DNA of 64,000 nucleotides, from NCBI GenBank assembly GCA_051954235.1, contig JBQCHY010000056.1, positions 62,001 through 126,000 of the forward strand, read 5' to 3'. The stretch comes from 62-47 sp051954235 (GTDB lineage: Bacteria > Pseudomonadota > Alphaproteobacteria > Rhizobiales > Xanthobacteraceae). Positions 17,072 to 25,843 of this stretch are shown piece after piece. Made by a program: the position numbers and the translations under genes. The notes beneath the pieces were generated by a model. That model searched no databases. It worked only from the letters and a program-made list of their open reading frames with translations, and had not been told where the DNA came from. Position 1 is the stretch's first letter. Every line of letters begins with the position of its first letter.

Positions 17072-18690
17072 GGCCGCGCCACCGAGAACTGCATGCGATG
17101 CGGCGTGCGGGCATCGCCCTCGCGGCAGATCGCCATCACCTCGGCGAGCACCGCCCGGGTGTCGCGCGGATCGATCACGCCGTCGTCGAGCACGCGGGCG
17201 CTGGTGGAGAACACATCCATCTGGCCATCGAACACGGCGGTGATCTTTGCCTTCATGGCGTCGATCTTGTCGCGCTCCACCGGCGCACCCTTGCGGGCGG
17301 CGGCGGCCTCGGTAACGATCGCCATAGTCTCAGCCGCTTGCTCGCCGCCCATCACCGCTGTCTTGGCGTTGGGCCAGGAGAAGCAGAACCGTGGATGGAA
17401 GCCGCGACCGCACATGCCGTAGTTACCCGCGCCGAACGATGCGCCGCAATAGATGGTGATCTGTGGCACGGTGGCGCTGGTCACCGCCTGGATCATCTTC
17501 GAGCCATGCTTGATCATGCCGGCTTCTTCATAGGCCTTGCCCACCATGTAGCCCGTGGTGTTGTTGAGATAGAGCAGCGGCGTCTGCGATTGGCAGCACG
17601 CCTGAATGAAATGCGTCGCCTTGTTGGCGCCGGCCGGGTCGAGCGGCCCGTTGTTGGTGATGATGCCGATGGCATGACCTTCGATGCGCGCCTGCCCGCA
17701 TACCGTCGCCGGGCCGTAATCCGGACCGAACTCGACAAAATCGGAATCGTCGACGAAGCGCGCGATGGCCTGCCGCATGTCGACGGGACGCTTGTGGTCC
17801 ATCGGCATGATGCCGAGCAGTTCCTCGGCGTCGTAGCGCGGCGGCCGCGCCTCGATGCGCTTCTCGTCCGCCTGCGGACGATCCCAATCGAGCCCGGCCA
17901 TGATATCGCGCGCGATGCGCAAGGCGTCACGATCGTCTTCCGCAAGATAATCGCCGAGACCCGAAACGCTGGTGTGCATCACCGCACCGCCGAGTTCTTC
18001 CTCGGTGGCGATCTCGCCGGTCGCGGCTTTCAGCAGCGGCGGCCCGGCAAGGAACGCGCGGGTACGGCCGCGCACCATGACGATGTAGTCCGACAATCCG
18101 GTCTGGTACGCGCCACCCGCAGTCGACGAGCCGTGCGTGACGGTGACCACCGGCAACCCCGCTGCCGACAACCGCGCCAGATTACGGAAGATGTTGCCGC
18201 CCCGCACGAAATCCTCGACGCGGTAGCGCAAGAGGTTGGCACCGGCGCTCTCCACCAGTTGCACGTAGGGCAGCCGGTTTTCCAGCGCCAGCTCCTGCAC
18301 CCGCAGGGTCTTGTCGAGGCCATATGGCTGCAACGCGCCGGCATCGATGCCGGCATCGTTGGCACTGACCATGCAGCGGATGCCGGAGACGAAGCCGATA
18401 CCAGCGACAAGCCCGCCGCCCGGCGCGCTCTTGTCGGGGTCCGGGACGTCGAACATGTAGCCCGCAAGCGTCGAGAGTTCGAGGAACGGCGCGCCGGGAT
18501 CGAGCACCAGCGCCGCGCGTTCGCGCGGCAGCAACTGGTGACGCTTATGGAAGCGATCCTTGGCGGCGGCGGACTTGGCGCGGCTGCGCTCCTCCAGCAT
18601 CCGCATCCGTTCGATCAGCGCCAGCATGCCGTCGCGGTTGGCCTTGAAGCCGGCGCTGCCGGTCGCGATGGTCGATTCAATGACTGCCAT
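17068..18690 (-). CDS. Acyl-CoA carboxylase beta subunit (carboxyltransferase)
   Basis: 540 residues with tandem crotonase-like carboxyltransferase domains. Visible blocks are LLPRERAALVLDPG, LVESAGANLLRYRVEDF, THGSSTAGGAYQTGLSDY (oxyanion loop), ITNNGPLDPAGANKATHFI and GASFGAGNYGMCGRGF. It transfers CO2 from carboxybiotin to an acyl-CoA. The acyl-binding part differs from the second carboxylase of this window: the LPDQ..FPD block of methylcrotonyl-CoA carboxylase is replaced by LLRYRVEDFVRGG, so the two carboxylases probably have different substrates. GGAGAG lies upstream of the ATG. It is 33 bp downstream of an acyl-CoA ligase gene. Confidence 0.92.
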   Translation of the reverse strand: MAVIESTIATGSAGFKANRDGMLALIERMRMLEERSRAKSAAAKDRFHKRHQLLPRERAALVLDPGAPFLELSTLAGYMFDVPDPDKSAPGGGLVAGIGFVSGIRCMVSANDAGIDAGALQPYGLDKTLRVQELALENRLPYVQLVESAGANLLRYRVEDFVRGGNIFRNLARLSAAGLPVVTVTHGSSTAGGAYQTGLSDYIVMVRGRTRAFLAGPPLLKAATGEIATEEELGGAVMHTSVSGLGDYLAEDDRDALRIARDIMAGLDWDRPQADEKRIEARPPRYDAEELLGIMPMDHKRPVDMRQAIARFVDDSDFVEFGPDYGPATVCGQARIEGHAIGIITNNGPLDPAGANKATHFIQACCQSQTPLLYLNNTTGYMVGKAYEEAGMIKHGSKMIQAVTSATVPQITIYCGASFGAGNYGMCGRGFHPRFCFSWPNAKTAVMGGEQAAETMAIVTEAAAARKGAPVERDKIDAMKAKITAVFDGQMDVFSTSARVLDDGVIDPRDTRAVLAEVMAICREGDARTPHRMQFSVARP

Positions 18691-18723
18691 GTTGGCGCTA
18701 ACTCTCCAATTGAGCGAGGGCGA

Positions 18724-20319
18724 TCAGCCCTGTGCGAAATGATCGGTGTATTGCTGGCGCAACTCGACCTTGCGCAACTTGCCGGTGGCAGTCATCGGCA
18801 TGTCAGCGAGAATCTTCACCAGCTTCGGCACCTGAAAGCCGCCGAGCAGCTTGCGGCAATGCTCGCCGATATTTGCCTCGTCCGCATTCGCGCCGGGTTT
18901 GAGCGTGACGAAAGCCGTCACCGCCTCGCCCCATTGCGGATGCGGCAGGCCAACTACCGCCGCGTTGAGCACCGCCGGATGCGCAAGCAGCGCCTCCTCG
19001 ACCTTGACCGAGGAGACGTTCTCGCCGCCGGACTTGATCATGTCTTTCTTGCGGTCGATGAACAGCACCTCGCCATTCTCGTCGATCATCGCGAGATCGC
19101 CGGTGTGGTGCCACCCGAACTTGCGGACGTTCGCCGTTGCCTGCGGATCCTTGTAGTAGCCGAGCATCACATTAGGACCACGATGCACCAGTTCACCGAC
19201 TTCGCCGGGCGGCAACAGATTGCCGTCGTCGTCCATGATCGCCGTATCGTTGACGACCATCGACTCGCCCCAGTAGTTGCCGAACCGCTGCAACTGCCGA
19301 TCTGGCTGCGACATCGTCGTCGACGGATACATTTCGGTCTGGCCGCTCGCCAGCACGAAGTTCGGACAGAACTCTGCGATGCAGCGTTCCATCAGCGGGC
19401 GCGACATCGGCGCCATGGCATAGGTGCAGGTCTTGAGGCTCGAAATGTCCACGTCCTTGCGGTGCGGGTGATCCAGCATCGCCTGATACATCATCGGCAG
19501 GCCGATGAAATTGGTCAGCTTGTCGCGATCGACAGCGTCGAGGCACGCCACGGGATCGAAGCCGCGCATCAACGACATTTTCCCGCCGACCAGCAGGAAG
19601 CTCATCAGCAGCACATGCGCGGCACAATGGAATAGCGGCAGATGGCCCGAGATGCCGGACTCGCGGTCGAGATGCAGTTCAAGCGCGTTGCTCATCGCCG
19701 CCATCACCACCGCCAGATGGCCGTGCATCGCGCCTTTGGAGCGCGATGTGGTGCCGCTGGTGTAGATGATCATCGCCAAGTCGCGGTCGCCGATTTCGAT
19801 GTCGGGCTCGACCTCAGATTGGCCTTCGAGCAACGCATTGAATTCCGGCAGGCCTTGCTTGGCGGCGGAACCGGTGAGATCGATCGCGATCAGGTCGATG
19901 CCACGCTGTTTCAGCGCAGCTTGCAGGTCGGGTTTCGCATGGAGGTTGTCGTCGATCACCGCAACGCGCACGCCGGCATGATCGAGAATGTAACCAACAT
20001 CGTCTGGACCGAGCATGGTGTTGACCGGCACCCAGACCAGGCCGGCGCGATGGATGCCGAATAGCGCCTTGACGAATTCGATCGAATTGTTGGCGATCAT
20101 GGACATCTTGTCGCCCGGCTTCAGGCCGCGCGACAGCAGATAGTTGGCGAAGCGATTGGCGTCGCGGTCGAGCTCGCTGTAGGTCACCTGCTTGGGGCCG
20201 TCGGTCAGCGCGATCCGCTGCGGAAAACGCCGCGTCGCACGCCGCAGCATATCGCCGACCGTGACGCGGCCAATATTGCCGGGCCCCGGCACGCCGCCGG
20301 TTGATTCCAGACTGCTCAT
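18724..20319 (-). CDS. Acyl-CoA synthetase (AMP-binding)
   Basis: 531 residues from the ATG at 20319 (MSSLESTGG), chosen because GGAGGG lies four bases before it; an in-frame ATG at 20340 has no such site. The phosphate loop reads YTSGTTSRSKG, unusual in having Ser-Arg-Ser where Gly/Leu/Pro is common. Further blocks are ASGQTEMYPS, FIDRKKDMIKSGGENVSS and the catalytic Lys514 in TATGKLRK. It forms an acyl-CoA, probably of the acid that the downstream carboxylase and crotonase process: the order of transcription is ligase, carboxyltransferase, biotin carboxylase, crotonase. Confidence 0.87.
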   Translation of the reverse strand: MSSLESTGGVPGPGNIGRVTVGDMLRRATRRFPQRIALTDGPKQVTYSELDRDANRFANYLLSRGLKPGDKMSMIANNSIEFVKALFGIHRAGLVWVPVNTMLGPDDVGYILDHAGVRVAVIDDNLHAKPDLQAALKQRGIDLIAIDLTGSAAKQGLPEFNALLEGQSEVEPDIEIGDRDLAMIIYTSGTTSRSKGAMHGHLAVVMAAMSNALELHLDRESGISGHLPLFHCAAHVLLMSFLLVGGKMSLMRGFDPVACLDAVDRDKLTNFIGLPMMYQAMLDHPHRKDVDISSLKTCTYAMAPMSRPLMERCIAEFCPNFVLASGQTEMYPSTTMSQPDRQLQRFGNYWGESMVVNDTAIMDDDGNLLPPGEVGELVHRGPNVMLGYYKDPQATANVRKFGWHHTGDLAMIDENGEVLFIDRKKDMIKSGGENVSSVKVEEALLAHPAVLNAAVVGLPHPQWGEAVTAFVTLKPGANADEANIGEHCRKLLGGFQVPKLVKILADMPMTATGKLRKVELRQQYTDHFAQG

Positions 20320-20348
20320 GATCCCTCCGCCCTGCATCAATTTTTTCC

Positions 20349-20429
20349 CGTCATTGCGAGGAGCTTTTGCGACGAAGCAACCCAGTTCTTTTTTGTTTTC
20401 GGGACTGCTTCATCAGGCTCGCAATGACG
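20349..20429. repeat. Family A palindromic intergenic repeat (copy 2)
   Basis: Imperfect inverted repeat with the same outer arms (CGTCATTGCGAG / CTCGCAATGACG) and a diverged centre. It fills most of the gap between the BKACE gene and the downstream ligase. Confidence 0.88.
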
Positions 20430-20441
20430 CGAAGCCTTTAT

Positions 20442-21311
20442 TCAACCATGCCCAATGCCGAAAATCTGCCGCGCGTCCGCCGGGCTTGCAATGGTGCGTC
20501 CGGCCTCGCGGGCATATTGCGCCATAGTTTCGATCAATTGCCCGTTCGAGGTCACCTTGCTGCCGTCGGGGCGATAGAACGTATCCTCGAGTCCGGTGCG
20601 CAGATGGCCACCCAACTCGGCACAACGCCGATGCAGCGGCCAGATCTCGGCGCGGCCGATCGCGGTGACCTGGAATTTTGCGTCCGGCAGCTTCAACTTG
20701 ATGAGAATGGGCAGCAGTTCGGGATCGGCCGGCATTCCAGATGCGACGCCCATGACGAAATTATATTCGAGCGGGCCAGCATACATGCCGGTCTGGCGAT
20801 ACATGCCAACGCAACGCACGATGCCGACATCGAAGCATTCGAATTCAGGTATGGTGCCGGCGTCCTTCATCGCATCGAGAAAATCCTGCACCTTCTCCAC
20901 CGAATTGTCGAACATCATCGGCGGCCAGGCCCAGGTGTTGTCGGCTTTCACCTTCAGGTAGTTGAGCGACCCGGCATTGCATGCTGCCATTTCCGGTTTC
21001 GTCTCGCGCACGCAGGCGAGCGGGCCGGCATATTCCGGCCCCGACGTGCCGGTGGTGTGATTGATGATGACGCCAGGGCAAGCCTCACGGATCGCCTGCT
21101 GGATCTCGCGCGAAACGCTCACCTCCCACGACGGCAGATGACCCTTGTTCGGCGCCTGCTGACGTAAATGGATATGCATGACGCTGGCGCCGGCGTCATA
21201 GGCGGCCTTGGCTTCGCGCGCCATTTCCTCGGGCGTCACCGGAACATGGTGCTGCTTGGGATCGGTCAACACGCCGTTCAGCGCGCAGGTGATGACAACC
21301 TTGTCGCTCAT
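20442..21311 (-). CDS. BKACE family 3-keto acid cleavage enzyme (DUF849)
   Basis: 289 residues, a TIM-barrel enzyme of the 3-keto-5-aminohexanoate cleavage family. These enzymes condense a beta-keto acid with acetyl-CoA and yield acetoacetate plus a new acyl-CoA, using a zinc ion. The zinc ligands His46 and His48 are seen in MHIHLR, and the catalytic region RTGLEDTFY has Glu242. The substrate-specific loops cannot be interpreted by eye, so the keto acid is unknown. It is flanked by palindromic repeats and lies directly downstream of a minus-strand AraC gene, which may control it. GAGGGC precedes the ATG. Confidence 0.88.
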   Translation of the reverse strand: MSDKVVITCALNGVLTDPKQHHVPVTPEEMAREAKAAYDAGASVMHIHLRQQAPNKGHLPSWEVSVSREIQQAIREACPGVIINHTTGTSGPEYAGPLACVRETKPEMAACNAGSLNYLKVKADNTWAWPPMMFDNSVEKVQDFLDAMKDAGTIPEFECFDVGIVRCVGMYRQTGMYAGPLEYNFVMGVASGMPADPELLPILIKLKLPDAKFQVTAIGRAEIWPLHRRCAELGGHLRTGLEDTFYRPDGSKVTSNGQLIETMAQYAREAGRTIASPADARQIFGIGHG

Positions 21312-21471
21312 GCCGGAAAAGCCCTCGTTTGCCTGCCGATCATGGTCGGCGGATGCGTGAGAGCATGATGCGAAACCGCTGGGACAGCTTCTTGCGTCAA
21401 CCGGCTATCGCGATGCCATGAGCCTAAAGGGCTGGCTGAAAACATCGGAGACTTGCATGGACCCGCATCTC

Positions 21472-21554
21472 CGTCATTGCGAGCGAAGCGAAGCAATCCA
21501 GAAAGCCACAAAGCAAGACTGGATTGCTTCGTCGCTACGCTCCTCGCAATGACG
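21472..21554. repeat. Family A palindromic intergenic repeat (copy 3)
   Basis: Outer arms CCGTCATTGCGAG / CTCGCAATGACGG and inner GAAGCAATCCAG / CTGGATTGCTTC. It lies between the AraC stop and the BKACE start, so it may end the AraC transcript. Confidence 0.9.
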
Positions 21555-21571
21555 GCGGTGTTGGTTCACTC

Positions 21572-22387
21572 TCAAGATCGGCCCGAGCGCAGGCCGAGGC
21601 CGATCGAGGCGTCGCTGCGATAGATCGCGAGATCGCGCGAGCCGATGAAGATGGCGCGCGGCTTCAGGCCATAGAAGCGGCGGATCGAATGGCTGAAATG
21701 CGTCGAATCCGGATAGCCGATATCCTGCGCCAAATGCGCGAGGTTGATATCCTCGTTGACGAAGTGCAGCAGATGCCGCGCCCGCTTCCAGGCACGGAAG
21801 GCGCGGAACGATACGCCTGTCTGCTCCTTGAACAGATGCAGGAAGCGCGACTGCGACAGCCGCACCGCCGCCGCGCATTCGGCCGCGTTGACGTTGACAT
21901 TGGAGAACTCGCACAGCCGTGCGATGGCCTCGGTGATGCGCTGATCGAGCGTGCGCGCCGCCAGTGGCTCGCCGAAGAAGATGGTGTCGAATTCGCAGGT
22001 GGTGAACCCCTCACGCCGCCCGGTGATGCGCAACGCGTCGTAGGCGCCGCGAATCCGCTCGGTGATCGCCTTGCCGGCCGGACCACGCAGCCGCTGTTCG
22101 AGCGCCGACAGTGCCGACGGCAGCACCGTTTCCGGCTCGATCACCATGCAGATGGTCGAGGGATAATCGCTCTCGACGCCGTGCACGGTATGAGGCGGCA
22201 CCACGACGATCTCGCCACGGGTTACCGTGCCGCCCTCGGTGACGCTGAGTTCCCCATGCAGGGCGACATAGACGTTCAACCCGCCGCTGGTCCGCCGCCG
22301 CGGCTTGCCGAGCAGCCCGGCGTAAAACACCCGCTCCGGACTGATCAGCATCAGATGTTCCGATGCCGGCCGCGCGCCGTCGTCCAT
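21572..22387 (-). CDS. AraC family transcriptional regulator
   Basis: 271 residues. The N-terminal half looks like a cupin-type sensor (YVALHGELSV, VVVPPHTVHGVES, where the His residues fit a cupin barrel). The C-terminal 100 residues hold two helix-turn-helix units: AECAAAVRLSQSRFLHLFKEQTGVSFRAFRAWKR and INLAHLAQDIGYPDSTHFSHSIRRFYGLKPRA, the second matching the AraC signature. It is on the same strand as the neighbouring BKACE and carboxylase genes and upstream of them, so control of that set is likely. The inducer is unknown. No clear operator was found. Confidence 0.88.
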   Translation of the reverse strand: MDDGARPASEHLMLISPERVFYAGLLGKPRRRTSGGLNVYVALHGELSVTEGGTVTRGEIVVVPPHTVHGVESDYPSTICMVIEPETVLPSALSALEQRLRGPAGKAITERIRGAYDALRITGRREGFTTCEFDTIFFGEPLAARTLDQRITEAIARLCEFSNVNVNAAECAAAVRLSQSRFLHLFKEQTGVSFRAFRAWKRARHLLHFVNEDINLAHLAQDIGYPDSTHFSHSIRRFYGLKPRAIFIGSRDLAIYRSDASIGLGLRSGRS

Positions 22388-22577
22388 GCTGTCCGCTCCC
22401 GCGATCGATGCCTGTTACGCCGGGTGGTGTTTCCGGCGCTACCCTCGGTGGGGCATTGGAGCATACATCAACCCGACCGGAAGTCACCGCCGAACGGCAC
22501 CGGTTTGGACCTGCGGCGAAGCATCGCGAGGGGATGGTTCTGAAGCGCCTCCAATTGGACCTTGAGTTTTTGCGCAT

Positions 22578-22603
22578 CATGGTCGGGACGAGCCCGGCCA
22601 TGG
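22578..22603. repeat. Partial family B repeat arm
   Basis: The stretch CATGGTCGGGACGAGCCC and the following GGCCATG match one arm of the family B element (TGGCCGGGACAAGCCCGGCCATG). Only one arm is present, so this is a fragment in the gap between the glutathione transferase and AraC genes. Confidence 0.5.
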
Positions 22604-22618
22604 CGGAAAATGCAAACC

Positions 22619-23269
22619 TCACGTCCGCCGTGGAACTTTTTGCTCCTCGCTGGCGCGGACTTCGGCGGCGACAGCACGCTTGTAGCCCTCGCGCTGTTGC
22701 AGGCGCTGCCAGTAGGCGGCGACATTGGGCCCGAAATCCTTCGAGAGGCCAAGGTTTTCCGCGAGCCGAAGTGCGTAGCCGATGACGATGTCGGCGGCGG
22801 TGAAGCGGCCGGCGCACAGCGTCTCCGCCTGCCCGGCCGCGGCCTCGACGGCGCGCAGCCGGCCCAGGAACCATTTCGCGTAGTCCTGCGCCACCTGCGG
22901 ATTACGCCGCTCCTCGGGCTCGAGCTGCGTATAGCGCAACACCAGCGTCTGCGGGAATGTCAGCGTGGCGTCGCTGAAATACATCCAGTTCAGGAACGCG
23001 CCGTAGGCCGGCTCGTCCTGCCCGACGATCAACGGCGTCGACCCATGGCGGGTGCCGAGGTAGTAGCAAATGCCGGAGGATTCCGACATTTTGGTTTCGC
23101 CATCGATCATGAACGGGATGGTGCCGAGCGGATTGATCGCGAGATATTCCTTCGCCAGCACGCGCGGCGGGAACGGCAGCATCTTCAGCTCATACGGGAG
23201 CCCAAGCTCCTCCAGCATCCACAGCGGGCGGAACGAGCGCGCGGCAAAGCAGTGATACAGCGTAATCAT
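22619..23269 (-). CDS. Glutathione S-transferase family protein
   Basis: 216 residues. The thioredoxin-like N-terminal domain reads MITLYHCFAARSFRPLWMLEELGLPYE with Ser12 as a likely glutathione-activating residue, then NPLGTIPFM with the cis-proline and SESSGICYYL at 62-71, which binds the glutathione gamma-glutamyl group. The C-terminal half is all-helical with the N-capping segment AGRFTAADIVIGYAL. The start at 23269 overlaps the upstream dehydrogenase stop by four bases (ATGA), fixing it in that operon. A role in protecting against or isomerising a reactive acyl-CoA product is possible but not shown. Confidence 0.88.
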   Translation of the reverse strand: MITLYHCFAARSFRPLWMLEELGLPYELKMLPFPPRVLAKEYLAINPLGTIPFMIDGETKMSESSGICYYLGTRHGSTPLIVGQDEPAYGAFLNWMYFSDATLTFPQTLVLRYTQLEPEERRNPQVAQDYAKWFLGRLRAVEAAAGQAETLCAGRFTAADIVIGYALRLAENLGLSKDFGPNVAAYWQRLQQREGYKRAVAAEVRASEEQKVPRRT

Positions 23270-24453
23270 TTTGGCTCCATCGTCGTGGGTGTCGGCTTGG
23301 GCTTCGCGCCCGGCAGCGTCCCCATCATCTTGCACAGGATCGACAGCATCACCTCATCGGCGCCACCGCCGATCGAGGTGAGGCGGCCGTCGCGATAGGC
23401 GCGGCTCACCGGCGTCTCGTTCATGAAACCCATCCCGCCCCAATATTGCAAACACGCGTCGTTGAGTTCGCGGTTGAGCCGTCCGGCGCGAAGTTTCGCC
23501 ATGGTGGCGAGCTTGGTGACGTCCTCGCCCGCGACCAGCGCCTCACCGGCGCGATAGATCAGCGAGCGCAGCAGTTCAACCTCGGTCTGCAACTCCGCCA
23601 GGCGGAAATGCACCACCTGATTGTCGAGAATGCTCTGGCCGAACGCCTTGCGGTTGCGGGTGTATTCGATGGTTTCGTCGATGATGTGCTCGTGCGCCTT
23701 AAGGCCGGCGGCGGCGCCCCACAGCCGTTCCTCCTGGAACTGGATCATCTGATAGGTGAAGCCCTTGCCCTCCTCGCCGATGCGGTTGCGCTTCGGCACC
23801 CGCACGTCCTCGAAGAAAATCTGCGCGGTGTCGGAGGAGCGCATGCCCATCTTGTCGAGCTTGCGCGCGACGTTAACGCCTTTGCTCTTCAACGGCACGC
23901 AGATCAGCGACTTGTTGCGGTGGACGGGACCGTCGCCGGTGTTGGCGAGCAGGCAAATCCAGTCGGCCTGGGTGCCGTTGGTGATCCACAGCTTGCCACC
24001 GTTGATGACGTAATCGTCGCCATCCGACCGCGCGTTGGTTTTGATCGAGGCGACGTCCGAACCCGCCCCGGGTTCGGAGACGCCGATGCAGGCAACCATG
24101 TCGCCGGCAACCGCAGGGGCAAGAAATTCGCGGCGTACTTCGTCGGAGCCGAATTTCGCCAGCGCCGGCGTCGCCATGTCGGTCTGCACGCCGATCGCCA
24201 TCGGCACGCCGCCACAGCGGACGGCGCCGAGTTCTTCCGCCATCATCAGCGCGTAGCTGTAATCGAGCCCCTGCCCGCCGAACTCCACCGGCTTGTTGAG
24301 GCCGAGAAAGCCGAGGTCGCCGAGTTTCTTGAACAGCTCATGCGCGGGGAAGATGCCATCAGCCTCCCATTGATCGACATGCGGATTGATTTCGTTGGCG
24401 ATGAACCGTTGCAGAATGCGGCGCGGTTCGTCGTGGTCGGCGGTGAAAAGCAT
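23266..24453 (-). CDS. Acyl-CoA dehydrogenase (1)
   Basis: 395 residues, single-domain FAD enzyme that makes a trans-2-enoyl-CoA and passes electrons to ETF. Family blocks are IGVSEPGAGSDVASIKT, WITNGTQADWICLLA and the C-terminal YWGGMGFMNETPVSRAYRDGRL. The usual catalytic Glu of the YEGT loop is absent (SIGGGADEV); the base is probably the Glu in FQEERLWGAAAGL, as in isovaleryl-CoA and long-chain dehydrogenases. It is the middle gene of a three-gene unit with another dehydrogenase 24 bp upstream and the glutathione transferase downstream. Confidence 0.9.
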   Translation of the reverse strand: MLFTADHDEPRRILQRFIANEINPHVDQWEADGIFPAHELFKKLGDLGFLGLNKPVEFGGQGLDYSYALMMAEELGAVRCGGVPMAIGVQTDMATPALAKFGSDEVRREFLAPAVAGDMVACIGVSEPGAGSDVASIKTNARSDGDDYVINGGKLWITNGTQADWICLLANTGDGPVHRNKSLICVPLKSKGVNVARKLDKMGMRSSDTAQIFFEDVRVPKRNRIGEEGKGFTYQMIQFQEERLWGAAAGLKAHEHIIDETIEYTRNRKAFGQSILDNQVVHFRLAELQTEVELLRSLIYRAGEALVAGEDVTKLATMAKLRAGRLNRELNDACLQYWGGMGFMNETPVSRAYRDGRLTSIGGGADEVMLSILCKMMGTLPGAKPKPTPTTMEPK

Positions 24454-24477
24454 CCTCGGTCGTTCCTCTCGTCTCGA

Positions 24478-25617
24478 TTACAAGCCCATCTGCCGGCTGG
24501 CGAGATCCTTCATGATCTCCTCGGTGCCACCGCCGATGGCGTTGACTTTCACTTCGCGATAGATGCGCTCGACCTTGACGCCGCGCATGAAGCCGGCGCC
24601 GCCGAAAATCTGCACCGCCTCGGAGGCACAGAAGGCCATAGTCTGCGTCGCCTGATTTTTCAGCATGCAGATTTCAGCCACCGGGCTTTCGCCCTGATCG
24701 AGCCGCCACGCCAGCATCTCCAGCATCGCCTGCGAAGCGGCGACGCGCTGCGCCATGTCCACCAGCTTGTGGCGGATCACCTGATGCTGGGTCAGCGGCT
24801 TGCCGAAGGTGTGGCGCTGCTTCGCATATTCGGTCGCCTCATCAAGGCAAACCCGCGCCGCCGCGGTGCAGCCCGCCGCCATGGTCAGGCGCTCGCTGTT
24901 GAAATTGTGCATGATGATCTTGAAGCCCGCGCCTTCCTCTCCGAGCAGGTTGCCGGCTGGCACGCGGCAGTTGTCGAAATGCAAGGTCGCGGTGTCGGAG
25001 GCCCACCAGCCCATTTTCTTGAGTGGCGTGCGCGACAGGCCGGGCGTATCGCCGGGGATCACCAGCATGCTGACGCCGCCCGGCCCCGGCCCACCGGTGC
25101 GCACCGCCGTGGTGATGTAGTCCGCGCGCATGCCCGAGGTAATGAAAGTCTTCTCGCCGTTAACGACGTAGACATCGCCTTGGCGCCGCGCGCTGGTACG
25201 CAGGTTGGCGACGTCGGAGCCGCCGCTCGGCTCGGTGATGGCGAGTGCGGAGATTTTCTCGCCGGAAAGAATTTCCGGCAGCACCTTCGCCTTGAACTCC
25301 GGCGTGCCGGCGCGCGCGATCGGCGGCGCGCCGATCGAATTGCTCTTCAGGCTGGCACTGACGCCGCCGGCGCCGGCGCGCGCCAGCTCCTGCACCGAAA
25401 CGATCCACATGAAATTGTCGCACGGCGTGCCGCCGTATTCCTCCGGAAAGCCGAGCCCGAGCAGGCCGATCTCCGCTGCCTTGCGATAGAGTTCGCGCGG
25501 GAAAGTCCCGGCCTCGTCCCATTCGGTGGCGTAAGGTTCGATTTCCTTCTGGACGAAGCGACGCACGACGTCGCGAAAGGCCTCATGATCGGCGTTGTAG
25601 AACGGGCTTTTGGCCAC
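24478..25617 (-). CDS. Acyl-CoA dehydrogenase (2)
   Basis: 379 residues from a GTG at 25617 with AGGAGGGG eight bases upstream; a longer frame to 25746 lacks a ribosome site and extends past the normal N-terminus. Blocks include FPEEYGGTPCDNFMW, LAITEPSGGSDVANLRT, FITSGMRADYITTAV and IFGGAGFMRGVKVERIYREVKV. As in its neighbour, the C-terminal loop is AIGGGTEEIM, and the candidate base is the Glu in NSERLTMAAG (helix G position). First gene of the unit and divergent from the TetR gene, which may regulate it. Confidence 0.9.
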   Translation of the reverse strand: MAKSPFYNADHEAFRDVVRRFVQKEIEPYATEWDEAGTFPRELYRKAAEIGLLGLGFPEEYGGTPCDNFMWIVSVQELARAGAGGVSASLKSNSIGAPPIARAGTPEFKAKVLPEILSGEKISALAITEPSGGSDVANLRTSARRQGDVYVVNGEKTFITSGMRADYITTAVRTGGPGPGGVSMLVIPGDTPGLSRTPLKKMGWWASDTATLHFDNCRVPAGNLLGEEGAGFKIIMHNFNSERLTMAAGCTAAARVCLDEATEYAKQRHTFGKPLTQHQVIRHKLVDMAQRVAASQAMLEMLAWRLDQGESPVAEICMLKNQATQTMAFCASEAVQIFGGAGFMRGVKVERIYREVKVNAIGGGTEEIMKDLASRQMGL

Positions 25618-25843
25618 GGCTGGCACCCCTCCTGTGATCCACGATTGCTGCACGGCAGGATGCCGCCAAACCCAGGACGTCACTTGCGTCGAGTGGCTGT
25701 GCGGCGGATGCGTTGCGTTCGCGTTGCTCGATAGATTTCGGATCAAAATTACCCGATGGTAGCGCCGCGCACGATTCTCGCCTAAACTCGACCAATCACT
25801 CGCTCCAGTCCGATCATCCTTTCAAACCGAGAAGCCGCACAAC

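Noticed and set aside
14513..17422. Very long plus-strand open frame opposite the carboxylase and crotonase genes
   Set aside because: It lies opposite real, motif-bearing genes; the translation is rich in Arg/His/Ala/Gly/Asp without domains. Long antisense frames are expected in high-GC DNA.
17098..19635. Long plus-strand open frame opposite the carboxylase beta and ligase genes
   Set aside because: Same reasons: antisense to two clear genes, no motifs and no ribosome site.
23446..25734. Long plus-strand open frame opposite the two dehydrogenase genes
   Set aside because: Antisense shadow of two dehydrogenase genes with complete motifs.
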